From Gammaproteobacteria bacterium (lineage in GTDB: Bacteria; Pseudomonadota; Gammaproteobacteria; Arenicellales; JAHEKD01), in the NCBI GenBank assembly GCA_024638545.1, contig JAHEKD010000127.1, positions 1-7,094 on the forward strand: a stretch of DNA of 7,094 nt, given 5' to 3'. Positions 1 through 7,094 of this stretch are shown one piece after another (positions within the stretch are counted from its first letter, which is position 1; each line of letters starts with the position of its first letter). The notes below the pieces were generated by a model. That model was not told where the DNA came from and searched no databases. It saw only the letters and a list, made by a program, of their open reading frames with translations. The translations under genes were made by a program, and so were the position numbers.

Positions 1-117
1 GTGCGGGTAGGGTTTGGGTTTGGGCCTTTCATTAATTCTTGTTTGTGTTTTCAATGGCTTAACATCCGAAACAGCTTCTCGAAAAAGTTTCAGATCATCA
101 TCGTTTTCCGTATTCAC
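1..117 (-). CDS. Smr-domain family protein, N-terminal fragment (cut by window edge)
   Basis: This is a 39-codon reading frame on the minus strand, open to the left edge, starting at GTG 117-115 just after an in-frame stop. It begins VNTENDDDLKLFREAVSDVK and continues with PLK and a Lys/Pro-rich stretch. The acidic DDD, then LFREAV, then DVKPL resembles the N-terminal extension of proteobacterial Smr-domain proteins (the SmrA/SmrB and MutS2 C-terminal domain class), which act as nucleases on DNA or ribosome-associated RNA. The Smr domain itself lies outside the window, so the function is inferred from the leader only. The only Shine-Dalgarno-like bases are a GGGG run about ten bases upstream. 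It follows trxB on the same strand and could be co-transcribed with it. The codons near the edge (PKPKP) give the GGGTTT-like repeats seen on the plus strand. Confidence 0.65.
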   Translation of the reverse strand, partial: MNTENDDDLKLFREAVSDVKPLKTQTRINERPKPKPYPH

Positions 118-134
118 GTATTAACCCCGGCGCA

Positions 135-150
135 TGCAGGACAACCTGCA
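135..150. repeat. Short perfect inverted repeat between trxB and the Smr gene
   Basis: TGCAGG (135-140) and CCTGCA (145-150) form a perfect 6-bp stem with a 4-base loop. It lies between the trxB remnant and the Smr-domain gene. No T-run follows on the minus strand, so it is a weak candidate for a terminator or a transcript-processing hairpin, and it could be chance. Confidence 0.3.
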
Positions 151-216
151 GGAATACTGCGCTTCAGGCCGGCTTCTTTTTCTCCGAGAATTAATCAATG
201 TCCATTCCAGGCGCCA

Positions 217-312
217 TTATCGCCACGGTTCCAGCGGCGGGGGTGAATCTTCCAGATAGCGTTCAGCATCCAGCGCTGCCATGCAACCGGTTCCGGCGGA
301 TGTAACAGCTTG
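217..312 (-). pseudogene. trxB: Detached C-terminal end of thioredoxin reductase
   Basis: On the minus strand this stretch reads QAVTSAGTGCMAALDAERYL, then EDSPPPLEPWR and TAA at 219-217. The SAGTGCMAALDAERYL block is the highly conserved C-terminal helix of bacterial TrxB. It is in the same reading frame as the main trxB ORF but is separated from it by a TGA at 378-376 and by roughly 41 codons of unrelated GC-rich sequence. It has no start codon or ribosome binding site of its own in this frame, so it is unlikely to be translated unless TGA is read through. It shows that the gene was once, or in the real genome still is, full length: about 336 codons without the stops, against about 320 for E. 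coli TrxB, with the excess explained by the patch. Confidence 0.85.
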
Positions 313-1230
<918 letters not shown>

Positions 1231-1234
1231 CTAT

Positions 1235-1242
1235 CCCACCTT
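1235..1242 (-). promoter_or_regulatory. trxB: trxB ribosome binding site
   Basis: The minus strand reads AAGGTGGG four bases before the ATG at 1230-1228, a near-consensus Shine-Dalgarno sequence that fixes the trxB start. Confidence 0.8.
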
Positions 1243-1517
1243 ATATAAGTAATTCTTGATTCATTTGTGAAAGTAAGCTGTGTTTATGCATACTCTTTCG
1301 TTCAACTGCATCATTAAACCATACTCCATAGATGCACAAACATAACATATAAAGTGGTCAGGTAAAATTTTCAAGCATTAGTGCGTGAATCGCATCTAAA
1401 AACTTAACCATTAGTTTGTTCTTTATGCACCCAAGATCTCCGACCGTGTATCAATGCGCACCTTAAAATATCAGAAAATGCGATAAAAATGACTCGAAAG
1501 GTGTCAATCCACCACTC

Positions 1518-1576
1518 TTGATAAAATAAAGTTGATTTATACTCTTTGATCTTATTTGAGGTCTGCTATTTTTGAT
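1518..1576 (+). repeat. Phased TTGAT direct repeats upstream of ftsK
   Basis: TTGAT begins at 1518, 1532 and 1546, exactly 14 bp apart, followed by TTGAG at 1556 and TTGAT again at 1572. The bases between them differ. The cluster lies upstream of both ftsK promoter candidates, where an activator or repressor could bind, but AT-rich DNA makes such words common. Confidence 0.35.
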
Positions 1577-1599
1577 GTTTTAAATTACGCCATGATAAT
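1572..1599 (+). promoter_or_regulatory. Candidate distal ftsK promoter
   Basis: TTGATG (1572-1577, four of six against TTGACA) and GATAAT (1594-1599, five of six against TATAAT) are separated by 16 bp. Transcription would begin near 1606, giving a leader of about 90 bases that includes the downstream inverted repeat. It is weaker than the proximal candidate. Confidence 0.35.
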
Positions 1600-1622
1600 C
1601 AAATACCACCTGCGTATAACAT

Positions 1623-1642
1623 TGTCGATTCATCTCTCGACA
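1623..1642. repeat. Inverted repeat overlapping the -35 box of the ftsK promoter
   Basis: TGTCGA (1623-1628) and TCGACA (1637-1642) are perfect complements separated by 8 bases. The right arm is also the proposed -35 hexamer, so a dimeric regulator bound here could block polymerase. It does not match the CTGT-N8-ACAG spacing of a LexA box, although E. coli ftsK is known to be SOS-responsive. Confidence 0.4.
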
Positions 1643-1664
1643 GTGGATGTGTATGCGCTACAAT
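1637..1664 (+). promoter_or_regulatory. Candidate proximal promoter of the ftsK operon
   Basis: TCGACA (1637-1642, five of six) and TACAAT (1659-1664, five of six) are spaced 16 bp apart, a good sigma70-type match. Transcription would start near 1671, about 25 bases before the ftsK TTG. This is the best promoter seen for the five-gene unit. Confidence 0.5.
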
Positions 1665-1695
1665 ACCGGCATCTAAATTACCTACGATATTAAAT

Positions 1696-4011
1696 TTGTC
1701 TGCAGCGAATACCAAAAAAGCGTCTAAAAAGTCTGTCAAAAACCAGGCGCCTGTAATCACACCCAAAATGGTGGTGTTGATTAAAGAAGGGTTGTTTTAC
1801 TTCCTGATTGCACTGGTTGTCTATTTGTTTATCTGTCTTGCCAGTTTTTCTCCAAATGATCCGGGCTGGTCACATACCGTCAGCAGCCAGGGCGGATTTG
1901 TTAACAACTGGGGCGGTCGATTCGGTGCCTTGCTAGCAGATGTGCTGCTCCATGGTTTTGGAAAAATGGCCTATTTATTTCCCCTGCTTGTATTAATCGC
2001 GGCATGGAAAATCTATGAGAGTCGAGAGCAGCAATCAGTTTCCCTCCAGCAAAAGATATTCACTTATGCCGGATTTGTGCTTATTCTACTCGGTGGCTGC
2101 GGACTGGAAAACCTGCATTCTACAGGGCCTGGCATCATCTCCTGGATTCCGGGAGGCGTCTTGGGCAATGTTTCTGCCGACTTTGCCCGCCCCATGTTTG
2201 GTTACATTGGTGCGAGTATCTTTTTGCTGGCGCTGTTGTTAATGGGTATGAGCTGGTTTAGCGGTATTTCCTGGATAACGGTGATGGATACACTGGGTCG
2301 TTGGCTGTGTAATATCTATGATTACTGTATTTTAAAGTTACAGGGTTTTTTTGATCGCAAGGCAGGAGAGAAGGCCCGGGAGCAGCGCGAAGTCAGTGTA
2401 AAAGAAAAGCGCCAGAAACTGGATACGAAAGCACCGCCCAAGATTGAGCCTAAAGTTGTTGCGCCGAAGATCAGTGAGCGTGTTGAACGGGAAAAACAGG
2501 CATCCTTGTTCAGCAAACAGGCACCGTCGGGATCAATACCGCCTTTGTCACTGCTTGATAAGCCGACAGGAAAAAAGGCAGGCTTTTCGGTCGAATCTCT
2601 GGAGGCGATGTCACGATTGCTTGAGAAAAAGCTGCTCGATTTTAATATTGAGATACAGGTTGTGGAAGTTCATCCAGGGCCCGTCATTACAAGATTTGAG
2701 ATTGATCCGGCACCAGGAGTCAAAGCCAGCCAGATTACAAATCTGGCAAACGATATCGCACGCGCTTTATCGCTTGTCAGCATTCGGGTCGTTGAAAATA
2801 TTCCAGGCAAGTCTGTCATCGGCATAGAAATTCCCAATGAAAATCGTGAAATTGTCAATATTGTTGACGTACTGTCATCTCAGGAATACGAAGATAAATC
2901 AACACCGCTGGCGCTGGTTCTGGGTAAAGACATATCCGGCGAGCCTGTTGTTGTCGATTTGGCAAAAATGCCGCATTTGCTGATCGCCGGAACCACGGGT
3001 TCAGGTAAATCAGTCTGTGTCAACGCCTTGATACTCAGCCTGCTATACAAGTCCACTCCCGAACAGGTGAGATTGATCATGGTTGACCCGAAAATGCTCG
3101 AGCTGTCCATTTACGAGGGTATTCCCCATCTGCTTTCACCCGTGGTCACGGATATGGAAAAAGCAGCAAATGCGCTGCGCTGGGCCATTTTTGAGATGGA
3201 TCGCCGCTATAAGCTGATGTCTGCTCTGGGTGTGCGAAATATTCCCGGATATAACCGAAAAGTCAAAGCTGCAATCGAAAAAGGCAATCCAATTCTCGAT
3301 CCGTTGGTTGATAATGGCGATGAGGCTGAAGCGTTGAGAACACTGCCCTACATTGTCATTGTTATCGATGAGTTGGCAGATTTAATGATGGTGGTCGGTA
3401 AAAAAATTGAAGAACTGATCACCAGAATTGCACAAAAAGCCCGCGCCGCCGGCATTCATTTAATTCTGGCTACCCAGCGACCTTCTGTTGATGTCATTAC
3501 CGGCCTTATAAAAGCCAATGTCCCATGCCGCATTGCTTTCCAGGTGTCGTCCCGAGTTGACTCTCGTACTGTGCTCGATCAAATGGGGGCAGAGCAATTA
3601 TTAGGCCATGGCGATATGCTGTATCTGGCGCCTGGAACGGCATTGCCGGTACGCGTTCATGGTTCATATGTCGATGATAGCGAAGTTCACAGAGTCGTAA
3701 AGTACTTAACTGAACATGGCGCTGCCGATTATGATGAAAGTGTATTGAGTGTTTCCAGGGTTGATGGAGAAAAACCGGTAGCGGGTGCAGACAGCGGTGC
3801 CGGTGGTGAGGAGGATCCATTGTATGATGAGGCTGTCAGATTTGTTACCGAACGGCAAATGGCATCCATATCTTCTGTGCAGCGCCAATTCAGGGTGGGT
3901 TATAACAGGGCCGCTAGACTCATTGAGACAATGGAAGAAACAGGGGTAATTGGCCCTCCGGAATCAGGTGGTAAACGCCAGGTTCTGGTCGCCGCACCGC
4001 CTGAAGCGTAG
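1696..4011 (+). CDS. ftsK: DNA translocase FtsK
   Basis: FtsK is a septum-anchored hexameric ATPase that pumps DNA during division and activates XerCD recombination at dif. The 771 residues show a Lys-rich cytoplasmic start, about four membrane segments (near 33-52, 77-106, 121-138 and 169-188), and a short charged linker (about 220-285). The motor follows, with Walker A GTTGSGKS (432-439) and Walker B IVIVIDE (553-559), then the ATQRPS block (592-597). The winged-helix gamma domain (about 707-771, with SVQRQFRVGYNRAARLIE), which reads KOPS-type polarity sites, closes it. The length is like the compact Pseudomonas-type FtsK, far below the 1329 residues of E. coli, and the difference is in the linker. 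The start is uncertain: TTG at 1696 is the first usual start codon after the stop at 1573 and has no clear ribosome binding site. ATG at 1768 (residue 25) is the alternative. It heads the operon. Confidence 0.96.
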   Translation: MSAANTKKASKKSVKNQAPVITPKMVVLIKEGLFYFLIALVVYLFICLASFSPNDPGWSHTVSSQGGFVNNWGGRFGALLADVLLHGFGKMAYLFPLLVLIAAWKIYESREQQSVSLQQKIFTYAGFVLILLGGCGLENLHSTGPGIISWIPGGVLGNVSADFARPMFGYIGASIFLLALLLMGMSWFSGISWITVMDTLGRWLCNIYDYCILKLQGFFDRKAGEKAREQREVSVKEKRQKLDTKAPPKIEPKVVAPKISERVEREKQASLFSKQAPSGSIPPLSLLDKPTGKKAGFSVESLEAMSRLLEKKLLDFNIEIQVVEVHPGPVITRFEIDPAPGVKASQITNLANDIARALSLVSIRVVENIPGKSVIGIEIPNENREIVNIVDVLSSQEYEDKSTPLALVLGKDISGEPVVVDLAKMPHLLIAGTTGSGKSVCVNALILSLLYKSTPEQVRLIMVDPKMLELSIYEGIPHLLSPVVTDMEKAANALRWAIFEMDRRYKLMSALGVRNIPGYNRKVKAAIEKGNPILDPLVDNGDEAEALRTLPYIVIVIDELADLMMVVGKKIEELITRIAQKARAAGIHLILATQRPSVDVITGLIKANVPCRIAFQVSSRVDSRTVLDQMGAEQLLGHGDMLYLAPGTALPVRVHGSYVDDSEVHRVVKYLTEHGAADYDESVLSVSRVDGEKPVAGADSGAGGEEDPLYDEAVRFVTERQMASISSVQRQFRVGYNRAARLIETMEETGVIGPPESGGKRQVLVAAPPEA

Positions 4012-4058
4012 ACTTGATGCAGCATTAAACTAACGTATTGGACGTCGATACCACAGCC

Positions 4059-4703
4059 ATGAAGCGAATGATAAAAGGCGCCAGCTATACTGCTTTGTTA
4101 GTGGCAGTGCTTGTGCCGGTCAACGCTTATGCTAATGCCTTAACCAGCCTGGAAAACTTTTATGCGACTGTAAACACCCTCAAAGCCCAGTTCCGGCAAA
4201 CTGTTTTCGACACAGATCAACAAATTATTGATCAAAGCAGTGGAATTTTATATATCGCAAGACCCGGTAAATTTCGTTGGGAGTATAGTTCACCGCTCCC
4301 CCAAACCATTATTTCTGATGCAGAAAAAATCTGGATTCATGATATTGAACTGGAGCAGGTCACGGTCAGGAATTATCAACAGACGCTGGCCGGCACCCCT
4401 GCTGAGCTATTGGCCGGTAACGGTGATCTGCGCACTCAATATAAACTTGCAGCGATAGACGGTTCCACTGACACCATGGAATGGTTATCCTTGACACCAA
4501 TATCAGATGATACTCAGTTTGAAGAAGTCCAGATTGGGTTTAAAGACAATACGCTGGTGACAATGCGCCTGATTGATAGTTTTGAACGAACCACTCAACT
4601 GATTTTTGAGGAGCTTGAGGAAAATCCCGCGATTAATCTCTCCTTGTTTTCATTTGAAGTGCCGGACAATGTTGACCTGATCGATAACACGACAAGTTTT
4701 TGA
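4059..4703 (+). CDS. lolA: Outer-membrane lipoprotein carrier protein LolA
   Basis: LolA is the periplasmic chaperone that takes lipoproteins from the LolCDE transporter in the inner membrane and hands them to LolB at the outer membrane. From ATG 4059 there are 214 residues. They begin with a signal peptide (MKRMIK, a hydrophobic core, then NAYA with likely signal peptidase I cleavage after residue 25) and no lipobox Cys, as expected for a soluble carrier. Family marks are the LKAQFRQTV block (41-49), ARPGKFRWEY (67-76), PQTIISDAEKIWIHD (81-95), LEQVTV (98-103) and TPAELLAG (113-120). An in-frame TTG at 4038 would add seven residues before the signal peptide and is less likely. ATG 4068 is also possible, because no start has a good ribosome binding site. 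It lies 47 bases after ftsK, with no terminator between them. Confidence 0.93.
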   Translation: MKRMIKGASYTALLVAVLVPVNAYANALTSLENFYATVNTLKAQFRQTVFDTDQQIIDQSSGILYIARPGKFRWEYSSPLPQTIISDAEKIWIHDIELEQVTVRNYQQTLAGTPAELLAGNGDLRTQYKLAAIDGSTDTMEWLSLTPISDDTQFEEVQIGFKDNTLVTMRLIDSFERTTQLIFEELEENPAINLSLFSFEVPDNVDLIDNTTSF

Positions 4704-6019
4704 ATAATCCATCATATACAGACAGCGCTATGAACAACGCGCCGCTAGCGTATCGCTTGCGACCGGAACAGCTCAATGATGTGATCGGTCAAGACCACTT
4801 GATAGGCAAGGATAAACCTCTCAGGCGCCTGATTGAATCCGGTCGAATACACTCGATGATTTTCTGGGGTCCCTCCGGTTGTGGAAAAACCACATTGGCA
4901 CAATTAATGGCGACATACATTGATGCAGAATTTTATCCGGTTTCTGCTGTCCAGTCGGGTGTAAAAGAGATACGCCAGGCGATTACAACCGCACAAGCTA
5001 ATCTCATCGAAAATAAACAAACAATCGTGTTTGTCGACGAAGTACACCGATTTAACAAGGCCCAGCAAGATGCATTTTTACCCTACATTGAAGATGCAAC
5101 CATAATTTTTATCGGCGCATCAACTGAAAATCCATCATTTGAATTAAACGGGGCCTTGTTATCGCGGTGTCGTGTATTTACCCTCAAGCCCATTGATGAC
5201 GAGGGTTTACTTGATGTTCTTGCTAAAGGCATTGAATCGCTCAAAGCTGGGAAACCCGATCTGTTTTTGAGCGCATCCGTGCAAAAGCTTGTTGTTCAGC
5301 AGGCCCAGGGCGATGCCCGTCGAGTTTTGAACCTGCTTGAGTTGAGTGTAGATTGCATGGATGACGGCGTCAATGAGCTTACCAGTGAACAGGTTTCACT
5401 GGCTGCCGGTGTAGCCTTACAGAATTTTGACAAAGGCGGTGATCAGTTTTATCAGCAAATATCCGCATTTCATAAATCAATCCGCGGGTCGGATCCCAAT
5501 GCAGGTCTTTATTGGCTTGCCAGAATGCTGTTGGCAGGTTGTGACCCTTTTTACCTGGCCAGGCGGTTGACGGTCATCGCCAGTGAAGATATTGGTAATG
5601 CCGACCCGAGAGCATTGACGGTTGCAATTGACGCATGGGATGCGTTAAGGCGGTTGGGGCAGCCCGAGGGTGAGCTGGCGCTGGCTCAGGCGACAACATA
5701 TCTGGCCAGCGCGCCTAAAAGTAATGCATCCTACAAAGCCTTTAAGCTTGCAAAGACCGATGCGCTAAACACGCCTTCTGCCGACGTGCCGTTACACCTT
5801 CGTAATGCGGTCACACAGCTGCAAAAGAAAATGGGTTTTAAGCAGGATTACCATTATGCGCATGATCATGCTGATGGTTACAGTCCAGGTCAGCGGTATT
5901 TTCCTGATAATATGGCGGATAAAAATTATTACCAGCCGGTAGATCGGGGACTAGAGAGTAAAATTGCCGCCAGGCTGCATTATTTGAAACAGCTCGATTA
6001 CAATAAACACAAGGGTTGA
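4700..6019 (+). CDS. rarA: Replication-associated recombination protein RarA (MgsA-type AAA+ ATPase)
   Basis: RarA is a clamp-loader-like AAA+ ATPase that acts at stalled replication forks and on single-stranded DNA ends. The 439 residues show the PLAYRLRPEQL entry, Walker A GPSGCGKT (57-64), the SGVKEIR block (86-92), Walker B VFVDEVHRF (110-118), sensor 1 STENPSFELN (141-150), the arginine-finger region SRCR (155-158), GDARR in the lid, and the family-specific C-terminal tetramerisation region with RGSDPNAGLYWLARML and ASEDIGNADPRAL. The TTG start at 4700 shares its last two bases with the lolA stop (TTGA), suggesting translational coupling, and gives an N-terminus the same length as E. coli RarA (14 residues before PLA). 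ATG at 4730, ten codons later, is the alternative. Neither has a strong ribosome binding site. Length and motifs look intact. Confidence 0.95.
   Translation: MNNPSYTDSAMNNAPLAYRLRPEQLNDVIGQDHLIGKDKPLRRLIESGRIHSMIFWGPSGCGKTTLAQLMATYIDAEFYPVSAVQSGVKEIRQAITTAQANLIENKQTIVFVDEVHRFNKAQQDAFLPYIEDATIIFIGASTENPSFELNGALLSRCRVFTLKPIDDEGLLDVLAKGIESLKAGKPDLFLSASVQKLVVQQAQGDARRVLNLLELSVDCMDDGVNELTSEQVSLAAGVALQNFDKGGDQFYQQISAFHKSIRGSDPNAGLYWLARMLLAGCDPFYLARRLTVIASEDIGNADPRALTVAIDAWDALRRLGQPEGELALAQATTYLASAPKSNASYKAFKLAKTDALNTPSADVPLHLRNAVTQLQKKMGFKQDYHYAHDHADGYSPGQRYFPDNMADKNYYQPVDRGLESKIAARLHYLKQLDYNKHKG
6011..6015 (+). promoter_or_regulatory. crcB: crcB ribosome binding site
   Basis: AAGGG lies seven bases before the crcB ATG at 6023, overlapping the last codons of rarA. 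It is the clearest Shine-Dalgarno in the operon and supports translation of crcB from that ATG. Confidence 0.65.
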
Positions 6020-6022
6020 TCA

Positions 6023-6409
6023 ATGCTGACGGTCCAAATCCTTGCAGTGATGGCGGGCGGTGCTGTTGGTGCCTTACTGAGGTATGGCGTGGTGAACTGG
6101 GTCATTGTCAATTTTGGTATAAATGACATTCCGCTGGGGACGCTGCTGGTCAATGTCCTGGGCTCTTTTCTTATTGGGATATTGGCGCACTTACTGGTGA
6201 CAAAAATAAGCAACGATTTTATGAGATTATTTTTTATAATCGGACTGCTCGGCAGTTTTACAACTGTTTCCAGTTTTTCACTGGAAACAGTTGAATTGTT
6301 GACGCAGGCTCAATACATCAAGGCTGTTTTGAATATAGCTGCCACCATGGTATTTTGCCTGGCAGCGACATGGATTGGATTACTTCTCGCAAAAATGCTT
6401 TTAAACTAG
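6023..6409 (+). CDS. crcB: Fluoride ion channel CrcB/Fluc
   Basis: CrcB/Fluc forms an antiparallel dimer in the inner membrane and exports fluoride. The 128 residues, normal for the family, form four membrane segments and carry AGGAVGALLRYG (11-22), GTLLVNVLGSFLIG (39-52, with the pore Asn at 44) and GLLGSFTTVSSFSLET (74-89). The last block is the Phe-box and central Na-site region. Most members read TTFSTFS there. This protein has Val82 in place of the first Phe-box residue and keeps the second Phe (85). The same codons form a perfect 13-bp inverted repeat. The ATG is 3 bases after the rarA stop, with a good ribosome binding site. I see no fluoride riboswitch upstream, so expression probably follows the operon. 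Identity is secure; activity with Val82 is untested. Confidence 0.95.
   Translation: MLTVQILAVMAGGAVGALLRYGVVNWVIVNFGINDIPLGTLLVNVLGSFLIGILAHLLVTKISNDFMRLFFIIGLLGSFTTVSSFSLETVELLTQAQYIKAVLNIAATMVFCLAATWIGLLLAKMLLN
6261..6293. repeat. Perfect 13-bp inverted repeat inside crcB
   Basis: CAACTGTTTCCAG (6261-6273) and CTGGAAACAGTTG (6281-6293) are exact complements with a 7-base loop TTTTTCA. They cover codons 80-91 of crcB, the Phe-box region. No T-run follows on either strand, so it is not a standard intrinsic terminator. In mRNA it could form a strong hairpin. Confidence 0.85.
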
Positions 6410-6432
6410 ATGATAGAAAATAGTAGATAAAA

Positions 6433-7094
6433 ATGTTAGATCCAAAATTAGTACGACAGCAGCCACAGTCACTTGTAGAAATTTTAAAAAGCCGTGGTTA
6501 TGAGCTAGACGTTGATTATTTTACAAAACTTGAATCACAGCGCAGGACCTTACAGCTGGAGACGGAGAATTTACAAAATCAGCGTAACACGATTTCGCAA
6601 CAAATCGGTCAGGCAAAACGAACGGGTGCGAGTGCTGATCATTTAATGAATGAGGTTGAGGATATTAATGACTTATTAAAATCCAGGCAAAATGAACTCA
6701 GCGAATTGCGTGACCTTGTCAGGGACCTGCATGAGCAAATTCCAAACCTGCCACATGAATCCGTCCCTCCCGGCAGCGATGAAAACGATAACCTTGAAAT
6801 CAGAAGATGGGGCGATATTCCAGAATTTAATTTCAAGCCGAAAGATCATGTCGAGTTGGGTGCACAGCAGATGGATTTTCAGATGGGAGCCAGGCTCACG
6901 GGCTCACGTTTTGTCGTTTTATCCGGACTGGTCGCCAGGATGCACCGGGCCTTGTCTCAATTTATGCTTGACCTGCACACTACTGAGCATGGCTATCATG
7001 AACTCTACGTCCCATACATCGTTGATAACCATGCACTGCTGGGCACCGGCCAGCTGCCAAAATTTGAAGAGGACCAGTTTTCCCTAGCTAGTGA
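6433..7094 (+). CDS. serS: Seryl-tRNA synthetase, N-terminal part (cut by window edge)
   Basis: SerRS charges tRNA-Ser (and tRNA-Sec where present) with serine in the cytoplasm. The frame from ATG 6433 is open to the right edge, giving 220 complete codons of the roughly 425-430 usual. It starts MLDPKLVRQQPQSLVEILKS. The long N-terminal coiled-coil arm that grips the tRNA variable arm spans about residues 30-105 (rich in Glu, Gln, Lys and Leu), followed by IPNLPHESVPPG and EIRRWG. The catalytic class II core then begins with KDHVELG, LTGSRFVVL, MHRALSQFMLDLHT and GTGQLPKFEEDQF. Motifs 2 and 3 lie outside the window. The loop between DHVELG and MDF appears about two residues shorter than in E. 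coli. The gene follows crcB by 23 bases with no terminator between, and only a weak purine-rich stretch precedes the start. Confidence 0.95.
   Translation, partial: MLDPKLVRQQPQSLVEILKSRGYELDVDYFTKLESQRRTLQLETENLQNQRNTISQQIGQAKRTGASADHLMNEVEDINDLLKSRQNELSELRDLVRDLHEQIPNLPHESVPPGSDENDNLEIRRWGDIPEFNFKPKDHVELGAQQMDFQMGARLTGSRFVVLSGLVARMHRALSQFMLDLHTTEHGYHELYVPYIVDNHALLGTGQLPKFEEDQFSLAS

Larger units (their letters stand above)
1231..1695. other. AT-rich divergent intergenic region between trxB and ftsK
   Basis: These 465 bases contain no convincing ORF, tRNA or structured RNA. In E. coli lrp lies between trxB and ftsK; no lrp-like frame is present here. The trxB-proximal half (1243-1500) shows no promoter I would defend, although the trxB promoter must lie there. 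The ftsK-proximal half has two sigma70-like candidates, an inverted repeat and evenly spaced TTGAT words, each listed separately. Confidence 0.7.

Noticed and set aside
5..12. GGGTAGGG matches the E. coli KOPS motif GGGNAGGG read by the FtsK gamma domain.
   Set aside because: It is a single match inside a Pro/Lys-coding repeat; one site says nothing without genome-wide strand bias, and this species' KOPS is unknown.
5..27. GGGTTT-type tandem repeat resembling telomere-like DNA.
   Set aside because: It is explained by PKPKP codons of the Smr-family protein on the minus strand.
1623..1642. LexA box upstream of ftsK.
   Set aside because: The spacing between the arms is too long for CTGT-N8-ACAG.
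1231..1695. lrp gene between trxB and ftsK, as in E. coli.
   Set aside because: No ORF of suitable length or likeness is present on either strand.
6692..7087. 131-codon plus-strand ORF near the right edge.
   Set aside because: It is in a different frame from serS, which is open and family-matching across the whole stretch.

Overview
The window looks like chromosomal DNA from a gammaproteobacterium. The basis is the gene order trxB (divergent) / ftsK-lolA-rarA-crcB-serS, which resembles the ftsK-lolA-rarA-serS cluster of Escherichia coli and Pseudomonas, together with clear protein-level family matches. Genus cannot be decided from the sequence. Base composition is moderate and the spacers are AT-rich. 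No rRNA, tRNA, CRISPR, insertion sequence or prophage gene was seen.

Left part, minus strand (1-1230): the first 39 codons of an Smr-domain protein run off the left edge. Upstream of it is trxB, thioredoxin reductase. trxB is intact from its start through the CATC redox site and the NADPH domain. Around 313-435 about 123 bases of very GC-rich, unrelated sequence replace the segment that should encode the second FAD-binding motif. This sequence adds an in-frame TGA. Recognisable TrxB sequence then resumes in the same frame to a second stop at 217-219. Either trxB is broken in this genome or the sequence is chimeric here. This is the strangest feature of the window.

Middle spacer (1231-1695): an AT-rich divergent intergenic region with no ORF. 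It holds the trxB ribosome binding site, a good sigma70-like promoter for ftsK whose -35 box overlaps an inverted repeat, a second weaker promoter candidate, and three TTGAT words exactly 14 bp apart.

Right part, plus strand (1696-7094): five tightly packed genes that look like one operon. These are ftsK (DNA translocase, short linker), lolA (periplasmic lipoprotein carrier), rarA (replication-associated AAA+ ATPase, start overlapping the lolA stop), crcB (fluoride channel) and serS (seryl-tRNA synthetase, cut by the right edge). Together they couple chromosome segregation and fork maintenance with envelope lipoprotein transport, fluoride efflux and translation. The grouping is positional and does not form one pathway.

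No wholly new multi-gene system is visible. The points worth a second look are the foreign patch in trxB and a perfect 13-bp inverted repeat in crcB that coincides with a Val in place of a Phe-box residue. The regulatory layout upstream of ftsK is a lesser one.
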